Source of the DNA: Vibrio viridaestus
Lineage (GTDB): Bacteria > Pseudomonadota > Gammaproteobacteria > Enterobacterales > Vibrionaceae
NCBI RefSeq assembly: GCF_003856525.1
Contig: NZ_RJVQ01000003.1
Span: 496,001-560,000, forward strand
Reading direction: 5' to 3'
Length of the DNA stretch: 64,000 bases
The stretch's first letter is position 1; each line of letters begins with the position of its first letter. Under the pieces are notes generated by a model that saw only the letters and a list, made by a program, of their open reading frames with translations, was not told where the DNA came from and did not search any database. Below, piece after piece: positions 8,132 through 18,976 of the stretch. Made by a program: the position numbers and the translations under genes.

Positions 8132-10135
8132 ATGAAATGCCGTTCAAAATTGACGATTATTGCTACTAGCTTATTGCTAGTAGCATCTTCAGCTTACGCT
8201 GTTGATACTTCTATCCAAGAAAAAGACCTTCCTGTTCTTGCCCCAGAAGTCCAACACTCCACAGCAACCAAGAGAATCACTTCTCGTTTTACCCGTTCAC
8301 ATTATAAACACATTGATTTAAATGATGATTTCTCGAAAAAGATGTTCGAGCGTTATTTAGAATCTCTTGATTACAATCGTAATATCTTTACACAGCAAGA
8401 CATAGACAGTTTTAAGAATTGGTCTGTTCAGCTTGACGATCAACTTAAGTCAGGTGATGACAGCATTGCATTCGATGTTTATAACATTGCGATGAAAAAG
8501 CGATATGAACGCTTTAAGTACGCATTGTCTTTACTGGATAAAGAAATAACATTCGATAAAGATGAATATATCGATGTAGATCGTTCGAAGGCTGCTTGGC
8601 CAAAGAATGAGCAGGAAGTGAATGAGTTATGGCGTAAACGTGTTAAATACGATGCTCTAAACCTTAAGCTTGCAGGGAAAACCTGGCCCGAGATAAAGGA
8701 AACATTGAGCAAACGTTATAATAATGCGATTAAGCGACTTGCGCAGACTCATAGCGAAGACGTATTCCAAATTTATATGAATGCGTTCGCCCGCCAAATC
8801 GATCCGCATACTAGCTATTTATCACCACGTACGGCTGAGCAATTTCAGTCTGAAATGAACTTGTCTCTGGAAGGTATCGGAGCGGTTCTTCAACTGACAG
8901 ATGATTATACTGTTATACGTTCACTTGTTGCTGGTGGTCCTGCGGCTAAGAGTCACAAGCTTTCTGAAGGTGACCGTATTATTGGTGTTGGTCAAGAAGG
9001 TAAAGCCGTAGTTGATGTGATTGGTTGGCGTCTAGATGATGTTGTTGAACTTATCAAAGGCCCGAAAGGAACAAAAGTTAAGCTCCAGATTCTTCCCGAA
9101 GGAAAAGATGCTAAAAGTCACGTTGTAACAATTGTTCGTGATAAAATCCGTTTAGAAGATCGAGCGGTGAAATCAAACATTATCGAGAAGGACGGTAAGA
9201 AAATTGGTGTGCTCGAAGTACCAAGTTTCTACGTTGGTTTATCGAGAGATACCAAAGTTCTGCTTGATGAGTTTGATAAAAAGCACGTTGATGGTGTGAT
9301 CGTTGACCTTAGAAACAACGGCGGCGGAGCTTTGACCGAAGCAACAGGCTTAACGGGTTTGTTTATCAAGAGTGGTCCGGTAGTACAGGTTCGCGACAGC
9401 TACGGTCGAGTGAACGTGAATACCGATACAGATGATCAGATAAGCTATGATGGCCCGCTAACGGTATTGATTAACCGCTACAGCGCATCGGCATCGGAAA
9501 TATTTGCAGCTGCGATGCAAGATTATGGTCGAGCGATCATCTTAGGTGAAAACTCATATGGTAAAGGGACAGTGCAGCAGCATCGTTCATTGAATCATAT
9601 CTATGACCTTTTTGATGAGAAGCTGGGTTATGTTCAATATACGATCCAGAAGTTCTATCGAATTAACGGTGGTAGTACCCAGAACAAAGGTGTCGTTCCT
9701 GATATCGCGTTCCCAACTGCAATCGATCCTGCTGATACTGGGGAAAGTGTAGAAGACAATGCACTTCCATGGGACAGTATTGATAAAGCTGATTACAGCA
9801 AAGTTTTAGACGAATCGAGCTATATCGATAAGCTTAAAGCAGACCATAAGTCTCGAATTGCAAATGATATGGAGTTTAAATTTATCGATCAGGATATTAC
9901 CAAATATCGTGCAGATAAAGATGATAACCGAGTGTCATTAAATGAAAAGACTCGACTTAAGCAAAGCGAAGATTCAGAAAGCCTTGAGCTCAAGCGTGTA
10001 AACATGCGCAGAGAAGCTGCGGGTAAAAAACCGTATAAAGCGTTTGAAGATATCCCTAAAGATTACAAAGCTCCTGATGCTTATCTCGATGAAGCGGTTG
10101 CTATTACTAGTGAGTTAGTTTCTCTAGAAAAATAG
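8132..10135 (+). CDS. prc: Tail-specific periplasmic protease Prc (Tsp)
   Basis: 667 residues with a signal peptide (cleavage expected after AYA, residue 23). An N-terminal helical domain precedes a PDZ domain (about 240-330), the S41 protease core (about 350-520) and a C-terminal DUF3340-type domain. The Ser/Lys dyad is S453 (within YSASASE) and K478 (within SYGKGTV), 25 residues apart as in E. coli. Prc degrades periplasmic proteins with nonpolar C termini and trims penicillin-binding protein 3 and the hydrolase MepS with its adaptor NlpI. Start chosen at the ATG after AAGGAGAGT. A strong terminator follows. Confidence 0.96.
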   Translation: MKCRSKLTIIATSLLLVASSAYAVDTSIQEKDLPVLAPEVQHSTATKRITSRFTRSHYKHIDLNDDFSKKMFERYLESLDYNRNIFTQQDIDSFKNWSVQLDDQLKSGDDSIAFDVYNIAMKKRYERFKYALSLLDKEITFDKDEYIDVDRSKAAWPKNEQEVNELWRKRVKYDALNLKLAGKTWPEIKETLSKRYNNAIKRLAQTHSEDVFQIYMNAFARQIDPHTSYLSPRTAEQFQSEMNLSLEGIGAVLQLTDDYTVIRSLVAGGPAAKSHKLSEGDRIIGVGQEGKAVVDVIGWRLDDVVELIKGPKGTKVKLQILPEGKDAKSHVVTIVRDKIRLEDRAVKSNIIEKDGKKIGVLEVPSFYVGLSRDTKVLLDEFDKKHVDGVIVDLRNNGGGALTEATGLTGLFIKSGPVVQVRDSYGRVNVNTDTDDQISYDGPLTVLINRYSASASEIFAAAMQDYGRAIILGENSYGKGTVQQHRSLNHIYDLFDEKLGYVQYTIQKFYRINGGSTQNKGVVPDIAFPTAIDPADTGESVEDNALPWDSIDKADYSKVLDESSYIDKLKADHKSRIANDMEFKFIDQDITKYRADKDDNRVSLNEKTRLKQSEDSESLELKRVNMRREAAGKKPYKAFEDIPKDYKAPDAYLDEAVAITSELVSLEK

Positions 10136-10160
10136 TACATGTTTTCGAGATCTCAATGAT

Positions 10161-10191
10161 AAAACGGACCTACTCACTAGGTCCGTTTTTT
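10161..10191 (+). terminator. Rho-independent terminator after prc
   Basis: A perfect 12-bp stem (10161-10172 with 10178-10189, core ACGGACCTA) and 5-nt loop run straight into a T tract. It closes the msrC/proQ-prc region. Confidence 0.92.
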
Positions 10192-10260
10192 ATATCCTGA
10201 CAGAAATTCGCGTTCCTCACTGCTCTTGCCTAAGCTTAAAGAAAAGTGAGGAGAATTATC

Positions 10261-10938
10261 ATGCAACTATGCATTAAATGGTGGTCGTTACCACTTCTTT
10301 TGATAGTCACTCACGTTACGTTGGCGACAGAAGATCAGAAACAAGATGATCTTACACAGTTTGATTATCCTTTTCTGCTCGGCGATTGGGTGCTCATTAA
10401 TAGTTCACCTTATGACGAGAAACAAAATTATCAATCCATCCACCTCAAACTCCAGTCTGACTATTCATTCCTTGTGCAAATTCAACGAATGGATAATACC
10501 TATGAGTACTGGGATGGGGAATATGAAGTCAGTGGAGATACCTTGGTTCTAGGGAGGACCAGTATTGAACCCCAACTCTATTCTTTTGCAAATACACATA
10601 ACCGGCTGATTTTAAACGGTGTCACTTTTTTAAAAATGATTTCCCAGAAAGTGTCCGGAGCATGGCTTAGCGACAGTATAGGTGGGCATGATATTCAGTC
10701 AGTGGGTGTCGATAAAATGTTATTGGTGCTTCAACCGGATTTTGTTTTTTATTTCAAAGCGAGTAACGAAAAAGGTAAAGAAGTCTTGCATCGAGGAGTC
10801 TACTACCTAGAAGATGACCATCTTGTATTGGTTTATGAAAATGGCGAGTTAAATACCACGTTTAATATCCGCAATAATAGAATGAGCTTGATGACCGATG
10901 ATGGTGAAATGACGGCGTTATTAACTAAACTTCAATAG
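10261..10938 (+). CDS. Secreted protein of unknown function with two tandem related halves
   Basis: 225 residues from the ATG at 10261, which sits 7 nt after AGGAGA. An in-frame GTG at 10246 overlaps that ribosome site and is rejected. The N terminus (MQLCIKWWSLPLLLIVTHVTLA) is a signal peptide. The mature part looks like two copies of one fold of about 95 residues. Each has a GxW or GAW opening, an L-x-L/V-x-x-D-Y/F-x-F strand, a G-x-Y-x-x-x-x-D-x-L-V-L strand, and an N-R-L/M closing strand (about 30-120 and 125-220). The pattern suggests beta-barrel or lipocalin-like units. I do not recognise the family. It lies alone between terminators, downstream of prc and upstream of pepN. Confidence 0.75.
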   Translation: MQLCIKWWSLPLLLIVTHVTLATEDQKQDDLTQFDYPFLLGDWVLINSSPYDEKQNYQSIHLKLQSDYSFLVQIQRMDNTYEYWDGEYEVSGDTLVLGRTSIEPQLYSFANTHNRLILNGVTFLKMISQKVSGAWLSDSIGGHDIQSVGVDKMLLVLQPDFVFYFKASNEKGKEVLHRGVYYLEDDHLVLVYENGELNTTFNIRNNRMSLMTDDGEMTALLTKLQ

Positions 10939-11083
10939 GTTGCCTGATATATATGACCTCGCTGGGTTGATAATTTGTCTCATGTCCCCAATTATAATTA
11001 TATGCTTTTAACGTGTAATGCTCATATGAAGCATTGAGGCACGTGCTCATCATTAATAATGATTTAGAGAAAAGGAACCTGCC

Positions 11084-13690
11084 ATGGCCAACACTCCGCA
11101 AGCCAAATTTAGAAAAGATTATCAGTCGCCTTCTCACACCATTACTGATATCGCATTAAAATTCAATCTTGAAGAAACTCAAACTCATGTTGTTGCAGTT
11201 TCAAAAGTAAAGCAGCTTGATGATAGTAATCAATTAGTGCTCGATGGAGAAAACCTCAAATTAATTTCTGTTAAGGTTGATGGAGTTGATTGGAGCCATT
11301 ACGAAGAAATAGAAGGGCAGCTCAAGATTACAGGTTTGCCAAAACAATTTGAACTAACAATAGAGACCCAGATAGACCCATTAAATAATAGTGCGTTGGA
11401 AGGGCTATACATCTCTGATGGAGCGTTTTGTACTCAATGTGAAGCGGAAGGCTTCAGGCGAATTACGTACTACCTTGACCGACCTGATGTTTTAGCCCGT
11501 TTTACTACAACTATCATCGCAGATAAAGCACGTTACCCATATCTGTTGAGTAATGGTAACAAAGTGGAATCAGGTCTAACAGATGATGGTCAACATTGGA
11601 TTACTTGGGAAGATCCTCATCCTAAACCAGCATACTTGTTTGCACTAGTAGCTGGTGATTTTGACGTACTTAGAGACTCCTTCATTACTAAAAGCGGAAG
11701 AAATGTTGCACTAGAGATATTTGTTGATAAAGGCAATCTCGATCGAGCTAGTCATGCAATGACTTCTTTAAAAAATGCGATGAAGTGGGACGAAGAACGC
11801 TTTGGGCTTGAATACGACCTTGATATTTATATGGTCGTTGCCGTCGACTTCTTCAATATGGGCGCGATGGAAAATAAAGGGCTGAACGTATTTAACTCAA
11901 AATTTGTCCTGGCGAATGACCAAACTGCGACTGACTCCGATTATCTGGGCATTGAATCAGTTATCGGCCATGAATATTTCCATAACTGGACTGGTAACCG
12001 TGTAACTTGTCGTGACTGGTTTCAACTCAGTTTGAAAGAAGGCTTGACCGTTTTCCGTGATCAAGAATTTTCTTCAGATTTAGGTTCACGGGTTGTTAAC
12101 CGCATTCATAACGTACGCATTATCCGTGGCCCACAATTTGCGGAAGATGCCTCACCAATGTCACACCCGATTCGTCCGGATAAAGTGATTGAAATGAATA
12201 ACTTCTATACATTGACCGTCTATGAAAAGGGCAGCGAAGTTATTCGTATGATTCATACTTTACTAGGTGAAGAAGGTTTTCAAAAAGGGATGCGTTTGTA
12301 TTTCGATCGACATGACGGCACGGCTGCTACCTGTGAAGACTTCGTGGCTGCGATGGAAGACGCTTCAGGCGTGGACTTAGGTCAATTCCGTCGTTGGTAC
12401 AGTCAGTCTGGTACACCAATATTGGATATTACGGATGAATACAACGCTGAAAAATCTACCTATACACTTACAGTCAAACAAAGTACGAAACCAACAGCAG
12501 AGCAATTAGAGAAACTACCGTTACATATACCACTGAATATTGAGCTCTATAGTAAAGATGGAAAGACAATTCCGTTACAGTGTAATGGAATTCTTTTAGA
12601 TAATATTCTTAATATCAAAGATGCTGAGGAAACTTATCTATTTGAAAATGTGAATGAAAAACCTATTGTTTCGTTACTTCGAGAGTTTTCTGCTCCGGTG
12701 AAACTAAATTTTAACTATTCCGATCAAGATCTCTCATTTCTTATGGTACATGCGACTGACGAGTTTGCTCGTTGGGATGCTGGACAAATGTTACTTGCGA
12801 AATATATTCGTGACAATGTCACTAAAGTATCTCAAGGTGAGAGTGCTGAGTGGCCATCTTCACTCATCGACGCTTTTAAAGGAGTCTTGAGTGATAGGAG
12901 TATTGAGACTGCATTTGTAGCGGAAATGTTTACCTTACCATCTCACAATGAGGTTTTTGGTTGGTACGATAGTGTTGATGTAGATGCAGTAGATTCTGTA
13001 CTTTCTTCACTTAAGCTTACTTTGGCTAATAGTCTGTTGGATGAATTTTATAATCACTACGAATCACTTGCTCAGGCTGACTACACAATTGAGCATGATG
13101 CTATTGGTAAAAGAGCTCTGAGAAATGTTTGCCTTTCTTATTTAGCACATACTGTTAAAGGGAACGAATTAGTTCTACAACAATATCAATCTGCCAACAA
13201 CATGACTGACACTATAGCGGCCATGAGTGCTGCGAATCATGCGCAGTTAGATTGTCGTCAGACCCTTATGAATGATTATAGTGATAAGTGGAAACATGAC
13301 GGGCTTGTAATGGATAAGTGGTTCATGATTCAGGCGACGAATCCAGCGGATAATGCATTAGCAGTTATAAAGGAAAGCATGGGGCATGAAGCATTTACGA
13401 TGAGAAATCCAAATCGTATTCGCAGTTTGATTGGTGCCTTCTTGAATAACAATCCGACTCAATTTCATAAAGTTGATGGTTCTGGATACCAATTCGCCGG
13501 TGATATTCTTAAACAGCTTAATACGACTAACCCGCAAGTCGCATCACGTTTAATCGATCCATTACTGAAATTTAAACGTTATGATTCTATTCGTCAGGAG
13601 CAAATTAAATCTGTTCTAGAAGAGTTACATGGCTTAAAAGGGCTCGCAAAAGATCTCTATGAAAAGGTTACAAAAGCGTTAGAAGCATAA
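11084..13690 (+). CDS. pepN: Aminopeptidase N (M1 family)
   Basis: 868 residues, the normal length. The exopeptidase motif GAMEN is at 260-264. The zinc site is H296-E-Y-F-H300 with the third ligand E319 in LKEGLT. The start is the ATG after AAAGGAACCTGCC. PepN removes N-terminal residues from peptides late in cytoplasmic protein turnover. The C-terminal half is the helical DUF3458/ARM-type domain. An exact matS site lies within the coding sequence at 12810. A terminator follows directly. Confidence 0.97.
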   Translation: MANTPQAKFRKDYQSPSHTITDIALKFNLEETQTHVVAVSKVKQLDDSNQLVLDGENLKLISVKVDGVDWSHYEEIEGQLKITGLPKQFELTIETQIDPLNNSALEGLYISDGAFCTQCEAEGFRRITYYLDRPDVLARFTTTIIADKARYPYLLSNGNKVESGLTDDGQHWITWEDPHPKPAYLFALVAGDFDVLRDSFITKSGRNVALEIFVDKGNLDRASHAMTSLKNAMKWDEERFGLEYDLDIYMVVAVDFFNMGAMENKGLNVFNSKFVLANDQTATDSDYLGIESVIGHEYFHNWTGNRVTCRDWFQLSLKEGLTVFRDQEFSSDLGSRVVNRIHNVRIIRGPQFAEDASPMSHPIRPDKVIEMNNFYTLTVYEKGSEVIRMIHTLLGEEGFQKGMRLYFDRHDGTAATCEDFVAAMEDASGVDLGQFRRWYSQSGTPILDITDEYNAEKSTYTLTVKQSTKPTAEQLEKLPLHIPLNIELYSKDGKTIPLQCNGILLDNILNIKDAEETYLFENVNEKPIVSLLREFSAPVKLNFNYSDQDLSFLMVHATDEFARWDAGQMLLAKYIRDNVTKVSQGESAEWPSSLIDAFKGVLSDRSIETAFVAEMFTLPSHNEVFGWYDSVDVDAVDSVLSSLKLTLANSLLDEFYNHYESLAQADYTIEHDAIGKRALRNVCLSYLAHTVKGNELVLQQYQSANNMTDTIAAMSAANHAQLDCRQTLMNDYSDKWKHDGLVMDKWFMIQATNPADNALAVIKESMGHEAFTMRNPNRIRSLIGAFLNNNPTQFHKVDGSGYQFAGDILKQLNTTNPQVASRLIDPLLKFKRYDSIRQEQIKSVLEELHGLKGLAKDLYEKVTKALEA
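12810..12822. other. matS site (exact match)
   Basis: GTGACAATGTCAC inside pepN fits the MatP target GTGAC-RNY-GTCAC at every position. MatP, encoded at 29893, binds such sites to organise the Ter macrodomain. Confidence 0.85.
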
Positions 13691-13701
13691 GGAAATATAA
13701 T

Positions 13702-13724
13702 GAGGGCTTTGGCCCTCTATTTTT
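13702..13724 (+). terminator. Terminator after pepN
   Basis: GAGGGC (13702-13707), a TTTG loop and GCCCTC (13712-13717), followed by TATTTTT. It ends only a few bases before the DUF2835 start codon. Confidence 0.85.
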
Positions 13725-13727
13725 GTT

Positions 13728-13946
13728 ATGAATAGCTATTACTTTTCTCTTCATATCAGTTATGTCGATTTTCATCAGCTCTATACTGGCGCCGCTTCAA
13801 CGGTTTTGGTGACGACAGAAAATGGCTTGCGTCTGCAGTTACCCGCGTCACGCCTTCGCCCTTTTTTAAGTCAGCTTGGTATCCGCGGAAGGTTTAAGCT
13901 CAGTGTGGATAATCACAATAAAATCATAGCGATCGAGTCAATATAA
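13728..13946 (+). CDS. DUF2835 family small protein
   Basis: 72 residues, a conserved small protein of vibrios and relatives found between pepN and the large glutamate dehydrogenase. It shows the family's hallmarks: an opening YYFSLHISY, a middle LQLPASRLRPFL and a GIRGRF turn. Function unknown; the sequence looks like a compact beta-rich domain of PilZ-like size. Its ATG lies 4 nt after the pepN terminator stem and T run, and no good Shine-Dalgarno is visible, so expression may rely on terminator read-through. Confidence 0.82.
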   Translation: MNSYYFSLHISYVDFHQLYTGAASTVLVTTENGLRLQLPASRLRPFLSQLGIRGRFKLSVDNHNKIIAIESI

Positions 13947-14094
13947 CACTGGCTTTGTATTGATAATTAGCTCATAAGTTAGAGGGACATCATAATCTCT
14001 GACAAACTTTCGTAGATTCCAAAATTTTTTCTTATCTCAAGCTATCCTTATGTTAAGACAATAAAAACTAACAAAAACGGGTAAGAGGTGAGGT

Positions 14095-17000
14095 ATGGGA
14101 TCGAAACAATCTGTCCAACCTGTCTTATTAGAGAAAGTTCAGCAACTCATAGATACGAAATTAGATGATGGAGCTCAAGCAATAGTGACAAAGCTGGCTC
14201 ATCATCTTTTAGGTAATATTTCTCTGGATGATTTAGCCAATCGGACGGAGTCTGATCTGTATGGTGCAATAGTCAGTGTGTGGCATCACTTAAATGAATC
14301 TAATGCCACGTCCCAATCAATTAAAGTGTTTAATCCGCAGGTAAGCAAACATGGTTGGCAATCGAGTCACACCATTATAGAGATTGTATTACCTGACACC
14401 CCATTTTTAGTGGACTCAATAAAAATGGTGCTGGCACGTTTTGACCTCGCGACACATATCATGCTTCATGGACCCGCTCGAATTAAATGGCAAGATCAAA
14501 GTATCTCTGATATCGCATGCGATAACGGAACATTGATGTCAATGTTTCATATTGAAATCGATCGGATCAACGATAAGGCTAAGATCAACGAACTTAAAGA
14601 TGAGCTGATGTCAGTATTGTCGGATACTGCGCTTGTGGTCAAAGACTGGCAGCCTATGGTCGATAAGCTAAATACGGTCATTAAGCAGTTGGAAAAACAG
14701 AAGAAAGTGATTCCAATCGAGAGCGATAGGTTTGTCGAAAATCTTGAGTTTTTACGCTGGCTTGTGAATCATAATTTTACGTTTATGGGTTATAAAGAGT
14801 ACAACCTTGTTGATGTAAAGGGTGATATTGAACTTCAGCCAACGCAAGAAACGGGATTAGGTATTTTTACTGATAAAAAGCGTGTGCGCAGTGTTAAGCT
14901 GTCGCAATTTTCTGAGTCCGCTCGCAATGAAGCGACAAAACCATTCATTGTTATTCTTACCAAAGGGAATACACAGTGTCGAATTCATAGACCCGCATAT
15001 ACCGATTATATTGGGATCAAGAAATTTGACAGTAAAGGTAATGTCATTGGTGAACATCGTTTTACCGGTCTTTACACGTCTGCAGTCTATAACCAAACCG
15101 TCGAGTCCATTCCTTTAATTAGAGAAAAGGTCGAAAGAATACTAATGGCGAGTGGCTACTTTAATGGTTCATACGCCTATAAAGCGCTACATAATATTCT
15201 CGAAAATTATCCGCGTGACGAATTACTCCAAGCAAAAGAGGAGGAGCTTCTTCAAGTAGGAAAAGGGGTTGTACAGATGCAGGACCGAGATCTGCTACGT
15301 GTCTTTGTAAGACGAGATCCTTTCGGTCGTTTTTTCAGTTGTATGGTTTATGTGACAAAGGACCGTCATACCACAGAGTTACGGAAAAAAACGCAATTAA
15401 TCCTGGCTGATTATTTTGGTTCAAAACAAAAAGTTGAATACAGCGTATTTTTCTCTGAAAGCTCACTTGCCAGAACGCACTATATAGTGCGGGTAGATAG
15501 CAATATCATGGACGTCGATGTGAAACAAATAGAACAGAACTTAACCGAAGCTTCAACCAGTTGGGATGATAGACTTTCTGACGCTATTGTTGTTGAGCTA
15601 GGTGAAAGCAAAGGCTTGCCTCTGTCAAAAGAGTACATGAGTGCATTTCCACGTTCGTACAAAGAAGCCATGCTACCAAGCAGTGCTGTCGCAGATATTG
15701 AAGCTCTAGAAAAGCTGAGTGAAGATAGCAAACTAGGTATGCTCTTTTATCGACCTCAGGAAGAGTCATCTTCTTCAAAAGTGGTTAGGTTAAAAATCTA
15801 CTACAGAGATGAACCGATACATTTGTCAGATGTGATGCCGTTGCTGGAAAACATGGGACTACGAGTAATTGGTGAAGCCCCGTATGAAGTGATTAAATCT
15901 AATGGACAGATATATTGGATCTTAGATTTTTCAATGTTAAGTAGCAGTAATAGTCCGATCGATATCCGTGAATCAAGAGATCGTTTTCAAAACGCTTTTG
16001 CGGATATTTGGTATGGTCGGATCGAAAATGATGGCTTCAACAGCTTAATCCTTAATACAAAAATGAGTGCTAGGGAAGTTGCTATCTTAAGAGCGTATGC
16101 ACGTTACATGCGTCAGGTGGGTTTCCCATTCAGCCAACAATATATCGAGATTACTCTCAATCACTATCCACATATTGCAAGTTTATTGGTGACGTTGTTT
16201 ATCAACAGGTTCGAACCTAGAGGTAAACCGTCGAGCGATAAGCAACAAAAGATTATCGATCAGATTACACAACATCTTGAAGATGTAGAAAGTCTCGATG
16301 ATGACAGAATTATTCGTCGTTACATGGAGATGATGGTCGCGACTATTCGTACCAATTATTTCCAGAAAGATGAATTAGGTAAGGATAAACCTTGGATCTC
16401 ATTTAAAATGAATCCGAAGAAGATTCCTGAAATACCAGCCCCGGTTCCAGCCTACGAAATTTTCGTTTATTCACCTGATGTTGAGGGTGTGCATCTGCGT
16501 GGTGGGAAGGTAGCCAGAGGAGGGTTACGCTGGTCAGATCGATATGAAGATTTCCGCACAGAGATTCTCGGCTTAGTCAAAGCGCAACAGGTTAAAAATA
16601 CGGTGATTGTACCTGTTGGTGCCAAAGGTGGTTTTGTTTGTAAAAAGCAAAGTTTACTGTCCGGCAGAGATGAAATTTTTGCTGAGGGCCAACGTTGCTA
16701 TAAGATCTTTATACGCGGTTTACTTGATGTCACGGATAATATTGTTAATGGTGAGATCCAACCACCATCACAAGTGATCCGTTACGATGACGATGATCCT
16801 TATTTGGTCGTGGCTGCTGACAAAGGTACGGCAACATTTTCTGACTTGGCTAACAGTGTATCCCGTGAGTATCACTTCTGGTTAGACGATGCGTTCGCAT
16901 CTGGGGGATCAAATGGTTACGACCATAAAGCGATGGGGATAACAGCGAAAGGAGCATGGGAATCAGTTAAGCGTCACTTTAGAGAAGTCAACATCGATTG

Positions 17001-18933
17001 CCAAACGACGGATTTTACCGTTGTCGGTATTGGAGATATGGCTGGTGATGTGTTTGGTAATGGCATGTTGTTATCAAAACATATACAGCTCGTCGCCGCC
17101 TTTAATCATATGAATATTTTCATTGATCCTAATCCTGATTCATCATCAAGCTGGGTTGAACGTGAGCGTTTATTTAATCTTCCTCGTTCATCTTGGGAAG
17201 ATTATGACAAGTCACTGATTTCTAAGGGGGGAGGTATCTTCTCTCGCAAGGTAAAATCGATCAGTCTCACGCCTGAAATGAAAGTTATGCTTGAAACCAG
17301 TAAATCTCAAGTTACGCCCAATGAGTTGATCCACTTGTTGTTAACCATGAATGTGGATTTATTGTGGAATGGTGGTATTGGTACCTATATTAAGTCATCG
17401 AAAGAATCCAATGCGGATGTTGGTGATAGAACTAATGACGCACTTCGTGTTAATGGCAGTGAAGTAAAAGCGAAAATTGTCGGAGAAGGCGGAAATCTGG
17501 GTGTAACGCAACTTGGACGAGTCGAATATGCCTTAAGTGGTGGACGTATTAATACCGATTTCGTAGATAACGTTGGCGGGGTTGATTGTTCAGATAACGA
17601 AGTGAATATTAAAATCTTCCTGAATAGCTTAGTACACAATGGCGATCTGACATTAAAAAATCGCAATGAGCTTCTTGTAAAAATGCAAGATGAAGTGGGC
17701 TCGATAGTACTTTCTGATGCGTATCAACAATCAGAGTCGATTTCCGTTACTGAAAGTCAGGGCACATCGGTTGTTAAACAACAGATTCGTTTCATTCACT
17801 CACTTGAAAAGTTAGGATTTCTCGATCGCAACTTAGAGTTTTTACCTGATGATGAAACGTTGTTTGAACGTGAAAAGCGGGGTGAAGGGTTGACTCGGCC
17901 CGAATTATCGGTATTGGTCGCCTATGGCAAGATGCTACTTAAACAGCAACTTGCTTCGGAGCGTGTTGCATCGGAACCATTTCACTCAAAACTACTGCAA
18001 TCATCATTCCCAACGGAGTTACAGCGTAACTTTAATCGGGAGTTGGAGTCTCATCCTTTACGGACTGAAATTATTGCCACTACGCTAGCAAATCAAATTG
18101 TTAACGAAATGGGCTGTAACTTTGTATCGCGACTACAAGAAGAAACTGGCTCTGATGTGATTGATATAACAAATGCTTACACCGTAGTACGTGAGGTATT
18201 TGGGTTAGGAGAAGTGATCGATACGATTAGAACGAGTGACTTAACTGCGACGGCGCAATCACAATATTCACTCTTAATTCACCTTAGAAGAATGCTTCGA
18301 AGATTAACTCGTTGGATCTTAAGAAACCAGAATGCCCATCAACCGATCGAGGCATTGATCGACAGATACTCGGATTACGTTAAAACGATCTTTTCGCAAA
18401 TGGATGATCTGCTTGTATCTTCTGAAGTAGAAGAGCATTTAATGTTAGCAAGCCGATGGATCGAATCGGGAATTGATGAAAAAACAGCGCACTATGTTTC
18501 AAGGTTATCTAGCCTTACGTCTGCTCTCGATATTATTGAAGTCGCGTATGAACATGAGTCTGATATCGTTAAAACAGCACGGCTTTACTATCATCTGGGT
18601 GATCGTTTGTCACTGCATTGGTTCCTGAACCAAATTAACCATCAGGCAATTGATAATAACTGGCAGGCTCTTGCAAGAGCGGCTTTTAGAGAAGATCTTG
18701 ATTGGCAGCAACGATCGCTTACTTCAAAAGTGATGAATTGTGCTTCTTTGGATAAAGAACATGCAGAACTCGAAGTTTTAGAGAGTTGGATTAGTGAGAA
18801 TAAGAAAGCACTGCTACGCTGGGACAACATTCTCAATGAGTTCAAAGTCGGCTCTGTACACGAATTTGCAAAATTCTCCGTTGCTTTGAGGGAATTAGCA
18901 CTTTTAAATTTGAATTGTACGACAAATCAGTGA
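14095..18933 (+). CDS. gdhB: NAD-specific glutamate dehydrogenase, 180-kDa class
   Basis: 1612 residues, the expected size for the large bacterial NAD-GDH class. An N-terminal regulatory region (about 1-700, ACT-like) is followed by the catalytic core (about 700-1250) and a C-terminal helical region. The core contains [26 protein letters not shown] (substrate lysine region), [15 protein letters not shown] (dinucleotide fold) and [11 protein letters not shown]. It oxidises glutamate to 2-oxoglutarate and ammonium and serves glutamate catabolism. The start ATG follows GAGG closely. A strong terminator separates it from pyrD. Confidence 0.95.
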   Translation: MGSKQSVQPVLLEKVQQLIDTKLDDGAQAIVTKLAHHLLGNISLDDLANRTESDLYGAIVSVWHHLNESNATSQSIKVFNPQVSKHGWQSSHTIIEIVLPDTPFLVDSIKMVLARFDLATHIMLHGPARIKWQDQSISDIACDNGTLMSMFHIEIDRINDKAKINELKDELMSVLSDTALVVKDWQPMVDKLNTVIKQLEKQKKVIPIESDRFVENLEFLRWLVNHNFTFMGYKEYNLVDVKGDIELQPTQETGLGIFTDKKRVRSVKLSQFSESARNEATKPFIVILTKGNTQCRIHRPAYTDYIGIKKFDSKGNVIGEHRFTGLYTSAVYNQTVESIPLIREKVERILMASGYFNGSYAYKALHNILENYPRDELLQAKEEELLQVGKGVVQMQDRDLLRVFVRRDPFGRFFSCMVYVTKDRHTTELRKKTQLILADYFGSKQKVEYSVFFSESSLARTHYIVRVDSNIMDVDVKQIEQNLTEASTSWDDRLSDAIVVELGESKGLPLSKEYMSAFPRSYKEAMLPSSAVADIEALEKLSEDSKLGMLFYRPQEESSSSKVVRLKIYYRDEPIHLSDVMPLLENMGLRVIGEAPYEVIKSNGQIYWILDFSMLSSSNSPIDIRESRDRFQNAFADIWYGRIENDGFNSLILNTKMSAREVAILRAYARYMRQVGFPFSQQYIEITLNHYPHIASLLVTLFINRFEPRGKPSSDKQQKIIDQITQHLEDVESLDDDRIIRRYMEMMVATIRTNYFQKDELGKDKPWISFKMNPKKIPEIPAPVPAYEIFVYSPDVEGVHLRGGKVARGGLRWSDRYEDFRTEILGLVKAQQVKNTVIVPVGAKGGFVCKKQSLLSGRDEIFAEGQRCYKIFIRGLLDVTDNIVNGEIQPPSQVIRYDDDDPYLVVAADKGTATFSDLANSVSREYHFWLDDAFASGGSNGYDHKAMGITAKGAWESVKRHFREVNIDCQTTDFTVVGIGDMAGDVFGNGMLLSKHIQLVAAFNHMNIFIDPNPDSSSSWVERERLFNLPRSSWEDYDKSLISKGGGIFSRKVKSISLTPEMKVMLETSKSQVTPNELIHLLLTMNVDLLWNGGIGTYIKSSKESNADVGDRTNDALRVNGSEVKAKIVGEGGNLGVTQLGRVEYALSGGRINTDFVDNVGGVDCSDNEVNIKIFLNSLVHNGDLTLKNRNELLVKMQDEVGSIVLSDAYQQSESISVTESQGTSVVKQQIRFIHSLEKLGFLDRNLEFLPDDETLFEREKRGEGLTRPELSVLVAYGKMLLKQQLASERVASEPFHSKLLQSSFPTELQRNFNRELESHPLRTEIIATTLANQIVNEMGCNFVSRLQEETGSDVIDITNAYTVVREVFGLGEVIDTIRTSDLTATAQSQYSLLIHLRRMLRRLTRWILRNQNAHQPIEALIDRYSDYVKTIFSQMDDLLVSSEVEEHLMLASRWIESGIDEKTAHYVSRLSSLTSALDIIEVAYEHESDIVKTARLYYHLGDRLSLHWFLNQINHQAIDNNWQALARAAFREDLDWQQRSLTSKVMNCASLDKEHAELEVLESWISENKKALLRWDNILNEFKVGSVHEFAKFSVALRELALLNLNCTTNQ

Positions 18934-18940
18934 TAATAAG

Positions 18941-18966
18941 GCCCCGTTTATACGGGGCTTTTCTTT
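18941..18966 (+). terminator. Terminator between gdh and pyrD
   Basis: GCCCCGT (18941-18947), TTAT loop and ACGGGGC (18952-18958) are followed by TTTTCTTT. It ends about 10 nt before the pyrD start codon, so pyrD mRNA must arise by read-through or from a promoter inside gdh. Confidence 0.9.
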
Positions 18967-18976
18967 CGGAGGCACA

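Noticed and set aside
10246-10260. GTG start giving five extra residues to the secreted repeat protein
   Set aside because: The codon overlaps the AGGAGA ribosome site that serves the ATG at 10261, and the signal peptide begins naturally at that ATG.
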